Assembly: GCA_032433765.1 (NCBI GenBank) | Contig: JAVIAB010000092.1 | Location: 102,202,064 to 102,266,063, forward strand | Length of the DNA: 64,000 bases | Source: Megaustenia siamemsis | Lineage: Eukaryota; Mollusca; Gastropoda; Stylommatophora; Ariophantidae | Direction of reading: 5' to 3' | Shown here: in pieces, positions 58,055 to 64,000 of the stretch | How positions within the stretch are numbered: position 1 is the stretch's first letter | Layout: the number at the start of each line of letters is the position of its first letter | Notes under the pieces: generated by a model | Database searches by the model: none | Seen by the model: the letters and a program-made list of their open reading frames with translations, nothing else | Told to the model about the DNA's origin: nothing | Position numbers and translations under genes: made by a program

Positions 58055-58598
58055 TGGCTCCGTTGAACGTGCTGCTTCTGCCAGTTAGGGTTCAGCTCCC
58101 GTGCCAACCGGGACTGCACTTGCTACCCAGGACTCGGCATTCTGTAGTCAGGTTAACGGCCGTCTACTTGACTGACGAAGGATGTAACTCCGAACTGGCT
58201 AGGACACTCTCTCCGCGTCTCTCGTGATCGTATAACAAAGTACTCCGCACTGTTTTGACTACTGTCTCCTCCGCTGTTAGAGAGTCTTATCTGGGACCCC
58301 CCCCCCCCCCCCTTTCAAACAGGTATCGTTATCGCTAATCCACAGACAGAAAAGTACTTACGAGGTTCAACTAATCAACTGAACTCCCAGGTTAAAACAA
58401 TAACGCTGTTTATGCATGAATCGTCGCTCATGAGCATAAAGTTGTACATCAGTTCACACTCTCATTCTCATCTGCTCAGCATACACAATTAATGTAATAC
58501 ACGAGGCTCCCACACGCCCCAATTTCTCCCGTTCTGTCAACTTGAACACATTACTGTAACGTGGCTGCATCAACTCCTAACAGTACTTATTCTAATTG
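58055..58598. other. GC-richer spacer between satellites
   Basis: It contains a C17-like run near 58297-58313. No coding similarity. It is unique here and may belong to the same unit as the flanking satellites. Confidence 0.4.
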
Positions 58599-58599
58599 T

Positions 58600-61500
58600 C
58601 TTAGACTTAATCTAGAATCATCTGCTCTCATCTCGAGTAGTACCTAAGTCACAAGTTACCAGCATCAACTACAAGTTTCATAACTCACTGGAACTGTACA
58701 GGCTTAATCTATAGCATCTGCTCTCCTCTCGAGTAGTACCTAAGTCACAAGTTACCAGCATCGACTACAAGTTTCATAACTCACTGGAACTGTACAGGCT
58801 TAATCTATAGCATCTGCTCTCATCTCGAGTAGTACCTAAGTCACAAGTTACCAGCATCGACTACAAGTTTCATAACTCACTGGAACTGTACAGGCTTAAT
58901 CTATAGCATCTGCTCTCATCTCGAGTAGTACCTAAGTCACAAGTTACCAGCATCAACTACAAGTTTCATAACTCACTGGAACTGTACAGGCTTAATCTAT
59001 ATCATCTGCTCTCATCTCGAGTAGTACCTAAGTCACAAGTTACCAGCATCAACTACAAATTTCATAACTCACTGGAGCTGTACAGGCTTAATCTATATCA
59101 TCTGCTCTCCTCTCGAGTAGTACCTAAGTCACAAGTTACCAGCATCAACTACAAGTTTCATAACTCACTGGAGCTGTACAGGCTTAATCTATATCATCTG
59201 CTCTCCTCTCGAGTAGTACCTAAGTCACAAGTTACCAGCATCAACTACAAGTTTCAGAACTCACGGGAGCTGTACAGGCTTAATCTATATCATCTGCTCT
59301 CATCTCGAGTAGTACCTAAGTCACAAGTTACCAGCATCAACTACAAGTTTCATAACTCACTGGAGCTGTACAGGCTTAATCTATATCATCTGCTCTCATC
59401 TCGAGTAGTACCTAAGTCACAAGTTACCAGCATCAACTACAAGTTTCATAACTCACTGGAGCTGTACAGGCTTAATCTATATCATCTGCTCTCATCTCTA
59501 CTAGTACCTAAGTCACAAGTTACCAGCATCAACTACAAGTTTCATAACTCACTGGAACTGTACAGGCTTAATCTATATCATCTGCTCTCATCTCGAGTAG
59601 TACCTAAGTCACAAGTTACCAGCATCAACTACAAGTTTCATAACTCACTGGAGCTGTACAGGCTTAATCTATATCATCTGCTCTCATCTCGAGTAGTACC
59701 TAAGTCACAAGTTACCAGCATCAACTACAAGTTTCATAACTCACTGGAGCTGTACAGGCTTAATCTATATCATCTGCTCTCATCTCGAGTAGTACCTAAG
59801 TCACAAGTTACCAGCATCAACTACAAGTTTCATAACTCACTGGAGCTGTACAGGCTTAATCTATATCATCTGCTCTCATCTCTACTAGTACCTAAGTCAC
59901 AAGTTACCAGCATCAACTACAAGTTTCATAACTCACTGGAGCTGTACAGGCTTAATCTATATCATCTGCTCTCATCTCGAGTAGTACCTAAGTCACAAGT
60001 TACCAGCATCAACTACAAGTTTCATAACTCACTGGAACTGTACAGGCTTAATCTATATCATCTGCTCTCATCTCGAGTAGTACCTAAGTCACAAGTTACC
60101 AGCATCAACTACAAGTTTCATAACTCACTGGAGCTGTACAGGCTTAATCTATATCATCTGCTCTCCTCTCGAGTAGTACCTAAGTCACAAGTTACCAGCA
60201 TCAACTACAAGTTTCAGAACTCACGGGAGCTGTACAGGCTTAATCTATATCATCTGCTCTCATCTCGAGTAGTACCTAAGTCACAAGTTACCAGCATCAA
60301 CTACAAGTTTCATAACTCACTGGAGCTGTACAGGCTTAATCTATATCATCTGCTCTCATCTCGAGTAGTACCTAAGTCACAAGTTACCAGCATCAACTAC
60401 AAGTTTCAGAACTCACTGGAGCTGTACAGGCTTAATCTATATCATCTGCTCTCATCTCGAGTAGTACCTAAGTCACAAGTTACCAGCATCAACTACAAGT
60501 TTCATAACTCACTGGAGCTGTACAGGCTTAATCTATATCATCTGCTCTCATCTCGAGTAGTACCTAAGTCACAAGTTACCAGCATCAACTACAAGTTTCA
60601 GAACTCACGGGAGCTGTACAGGCTTAATCTATATCATCTGCTCTCATCTCGAGTAGTACCTAAGTCACAAGTTACCAGCATCAACTACAAGTTTCATAAC
60701 TCACTGGAGCTGTACAGGCTTAATCTATATCATCTGCTCTCATCTCGAGTAGTACCTAAGTCACAAGTTACCAGCATCAACTACAAGTTTCATAACTCAC
60801 TGGAGCTGTACAGGCTTAATCTATATCATCTGCTCTCATCTCTACTAGTACCTAAGTCACAAGTTACCAGCATCAACTACAAGTTTCATAACTCACTGGA
60901 GCTGTACAGGCTTAATCTATATCATCTGCTCTCATCTCGAGTAGTACCTAAGTCACAAGTTACCAGCATCAACTACAAGTTTCATAACTCACTGGAACTG
61001 TACAGGCTTAATCTATATCATCTGCTCTCATCTCGAGTAGTACCTAAGTCACAAGTTACCAGCATCAACTACAAGTTTCAAAACTCACTGGAGCTGTACA
61101 GGCTTAATCTATATCATCTGCTCTCCTCTCGAGTAGTACCTAAGTCACAAGTTACCAGCATCAACTACAAGTTTCAGAACTCACGGGAGCTGTACAGGCT
61201 TAATCTATATCATCTGCTCTCATCTCGAGTAGTACCTAAGTCACAAGTTACCAGCATCAACTACAAGTTTCATAACTCACTGGAGCTGTACAGGCTTAAT
61301 CTATATCATCTGCTCTCATCTCGAGTAGTACCTAAGTCACAAGTTACCAGCATCAACTACAAGTTTCAGAACTCACGGGAGCTGTACAGGCTTAATCTAT
61401 ATCATCTGCTCTCATCTCGAGTAGTACCTAAGTCACAAGTTACCAGCATCAACTACAAGTTTCATAACTCACTGGAGCTGTACAGGCTTAATCTATATCA

Positions 61501-62435
61501 TCTGCTCTCATCTCGAGTAGTACCTAAGTCACAAGTTACCAGCATCAACTACAAGTTTCAGAACTCACTGGAGCTGTACAGGCTTAATCTATATCATCTG
61601 CTCTCATCTCGAGTAGTACCTAAGTCACAAGTTACCAGCATCAACTACAAGTTTCATAACTCACTGGAGCTGTACAGGCTTAATCTATATCATCTGCTCT
61701 CATCTCGAGTAGTACCTAAGTCACAAGTTACCAGCATCAACTACAAGTTTCATAACTCACTGGAGCTGTACAGGCTTAATCTATATCATCTGCTCTCATC
61801 TCTACTAGTACCTAAGTCACAAGTTACCAGCATCAACTACAAGTTTCATAACTCACTGGAACTGTACAGGCTTAATCTATATCATCTGCTCTCATCTCGA
61901 GTAGTACCTAAGTCACAATTTACCAGCATCAACTACAAGTTTCATAACTCACTGGAACTGTACAGGCTTAATCTATATCATCTGCTCTCATCTCGAGTAG
62001 TACCTAAGTCACAAGTTACCAGCATCAACTACAAGTTTCAGAACTCACGGGAGCTGTACAGGCTTAATCTATATCATCTGCTCTCATCTCGAGTAGTACC
62101 TAAGTCACAAGTTACCAGCATCAACTACAAGTTTCATAACTCACTGGAGCTGTACAGGCTTAATCTATATCATCTGCTCTCATCTCTACTAGTACCTAAG
62201 TCACAAGTTACCAGCATCAACTACAAGTTTCATAACTCACTGGAGCTGTACAGGCTTAATCTATATCATCTGCTCTCATCTCGAGTAGTACCTAAGTCAC
62301 AAGTTACCAGCATCAACTACAAGTTTCATAACTCACTGGAACTGTACAGGCTTAATCTATATCATCTGCTCTCATCTCGAGTAGTACCTAAGTCACAATT
62401 TACCAGCATCAACAACAAGTCTCATAACTCACTGG
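58600..62435. repeat. 96-bp satellite, about 40 copies with a 960-bp higher-order period
   Basis: Each unit holds GTACCTAAGTCACAAGTTAC, CAGCATCAACTACAAGTTTC and CTGTACAGGCTTAATCTATA, and most a CTCGAG site. Diagnostic variants (TCTCTACTAGTACC in place of TCTCGAGTAGTACC; CAGAACTCACGGG; CTCTCCTCTC) recur 960 bp (10 units) apart over about 59100-61800. The left end carries ATAGCATC variants, so older units lie at the edge. Confidence 0.97.
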
Positions 62436-62510
62436 AACCTTACACTGCGGAGGTTGGTAACGATGTCCTCCCGAATGAATTACAGTTCATTTCTAGTCGA
62501 ATCTACTCTA
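62436..62510. other. Junction between two satellites
   Basis: About 75 bp of unique sequence (GGAGGTTGGTAACGATGTCC and on) separates the 96-bp and 65-bp arrays. Confidence 0.7.
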
Positions 62511-63945
62511 GCCCTACACTTTGACTAACACTGCTAATCTTGCGAGCTGTGTCTCGCTCCACTGTCACACTATCTTCCCTACACTTTGACTAACACTGCT
62601 AATCTTGCGAGCTGTGTCTCGCTCCACTGTCACACTATCTTCCCTACACTTTGACTAACACTGCTAATCTTGCGAGCTGTGTCTCGCTCCATTGTCACAC
62701 TATCTTCCCTACACTTTGACTAACACTGCTAATCTTGCGAGCTGTGTCTCGCTCCATTGTCACACTATCTTCCCTACACTTTGACTAACACTGCTAATCT
62801 TGCGAGCTGTGTCTCGCTCCATTGTCACACTATCTTCCCTACACTTTGACTAACACTGCTAATCTTGCGAGCTGTGTCTCGCTCCATTGTCACACTATCT
62901 TCCCTACACTTTGACTAACACTGCTAATCTTGCGAGCTGTGTCTCGCTCCATTGTCACACTATCTTCCCTACACTTTGACTAACACTGCTAATCTTGCGA
63001 GCTGTGTCTCGCTCCATTGTCACACTATCTTCCCTACACTTTGACTAACACTGCTAATCTTGCGAGCTGTGTCTCGCTCCATTGTCACACTATCTTCCCT
63101 ACACTTTGACTAACACTGCTAATCTTGCGAGCTGTGTCTCGCTCCATTGTCACACTATCTTCCCTACACTTTGACTAACACTGCTAATCTTGCGAGCTGT
63201 GTCTCGCTCCATTGTCACACTATCTTCCCTACACTTTGACTAACACTGCTAATCTTGCGAGCTGTGTCTCGCTCCATTGTCACACTATCTTCCCTACACT
63301 TTGACTAACACTGCTAATCTTGCGAGCTGTGTCTCGCTCCATTGTCACACTATCTTCCCTACACTTTGACTAACACTGCTAATCTTGCGAGCTGTGTCTC
63401 GCTCCATTGTCACACTATCTTCCCTACACTTTGACTAACACTGCTAATCTTGCGAGCTGTGTCTCGCTCCATTGTCACACTATCTTCCCTACACTTTGAC
63501 TAACACTGCTAATCTTACAAGCTGTGTCTCGCTCCACTGTCACACTATCTTCCCTACACTTTGACTAACACTGCTAATCTTGCGAGCTGTGTCTCGCTCC
63601 ATTGTCACACTATCTTCCCTACACTTTGACTAACACTGCTAATCTTGCAAGCTGTGTCTCGCTCCACTGTCACACTATCTTCCCTACACTTTGACTAACA
63701 CTGCTAATCTTACAAGCTGTGTCTCGCTCCACTGTCACACTATCTTCCCTACACTTTGACTAACACTGCTAATCTTACAAGCTGTGTCTCGCTCCACTGT
63801 CACACTATCTTCCCTACACTTTGACTAACACTGCTAATCGTGCGAGCTGTGTCTCGCTCCATTGTCACACTATCTTCCCTACACTTTGACTCACACTGCT
63901 AATCTTGCAAGCTGTGTCTCGCTCCACTGTCACACTATCTTCCCC
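62511..63945. repeat. 65-bp satellite, 22 copies
   Basis: Each unit contains CCCTACACTTTGACTAACAC and GAGCTGTGTCTCGCTCC. The two edges carry CCACTGTC, the middle CCATTGTC; CTTACAAGC or CTTGCAAGC variants replace CTTGCGAGC towards the right. Copies are more than 95% alike by eye. The array ends about 55 bp before the window edge. Confidence 0.97.
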
Positions 63946-64000
63946 ACACACAAAAGAAAGTCACTATCTCACGTACCTAACATGCTCACTCAACGGTACC

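Noticed and set aside
58600..63945. CRISPR array
   Set aside because: Repeats are directly adjacent 96-bp and 65-bp units without unique spacers, in a eukaryotic context with no cas genes.

Overview
The window is AT-rich animal DNA with no recognisable host gene, rRNA, functional tRNA gene or CRISPR array. Nearly everything that can be identified is a decayed mobile element or a tandem array. The reverse transcriptase (RT) remnants, tRNA-headed SINEs and numerous minisatellites suggest an invertebrate. From general memory of such element proteins I lean to a lophotrochozoan, perhaps a heterobranch gastropod mollusc, but the sequence does not prove this.

Layout. 1-11.2 kb: a SINE 3' end; a minus-strand RT fossil with an intact YADD motif; a Jockey-like LINE (RT, RNase H, C-terminal Cys motif) whose RT is interrupted by a 1.2-kb array of 17-bp units; other LINE 3' fragments. 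10.2-15.3 kb: minisatellites of 23, 48, 41 and 68 bp. 15.3-19.8 kb: mostly unrecognised AT-rich DNA with a 62-bp array. 19.8-24.8 kb: a 13-bp array followed by a chain of abutting LINE 3' fragments. 24.8-30.2 kb: mostly unrecognised, with a 230-270-bp foldback and a partial SINE. 30.2-38.6 kb: the densest transposon nest. It holds an inverted pair of LINE 3' ends, an RTE-like copy split by two insertions that both have target-site duplications (TSDs), a Tc1/mariner-superfamily transposase relic, and two endonuclease-RT relics in inverted orientation. 38.7-44.3 kb: 61-bp and 80-bp arrays, a Jockey RNase H copy with a TSD, another RT relic, and a 1.4-kb array of 15/30-bp units. 44.4-52.3 kb: more LINE 3' ends and a roughly 2-kb TTAG tetranucleotide block with an RT fragment inside it. 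52.7-54.75 kb: a 21-bp heptad-encoding array between inverted termini, sitting inside an older degenerate satellite of about 65 bp. 55.1-55.5 kb: a SINE with two tRNA-like heads bounded by an 11-bp TSD. 56.7-57.5 kb: an RT relic. 57.7-64.0 kb: three successive satellites of 47, 96 and 65 bp; the 96-bp array has a 960-bp higher-order period.

LINE relics are labelled A-L here only by similarity to one another. A and B are the best represented and look RTE/BovB-like, with endonuclease, RT and microsatellite 3' tails. Two minisatellites can be traced to LINE coding sequence. The window therefore reads as a heterochromatin-like or intergenic repeat accumulation, with element insertion followed by local tandem expansion. 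Most open reading frames are by-products of tandem arrays whose unit length is a multiple of 3, or lie in frames where the array carries no stop codon.
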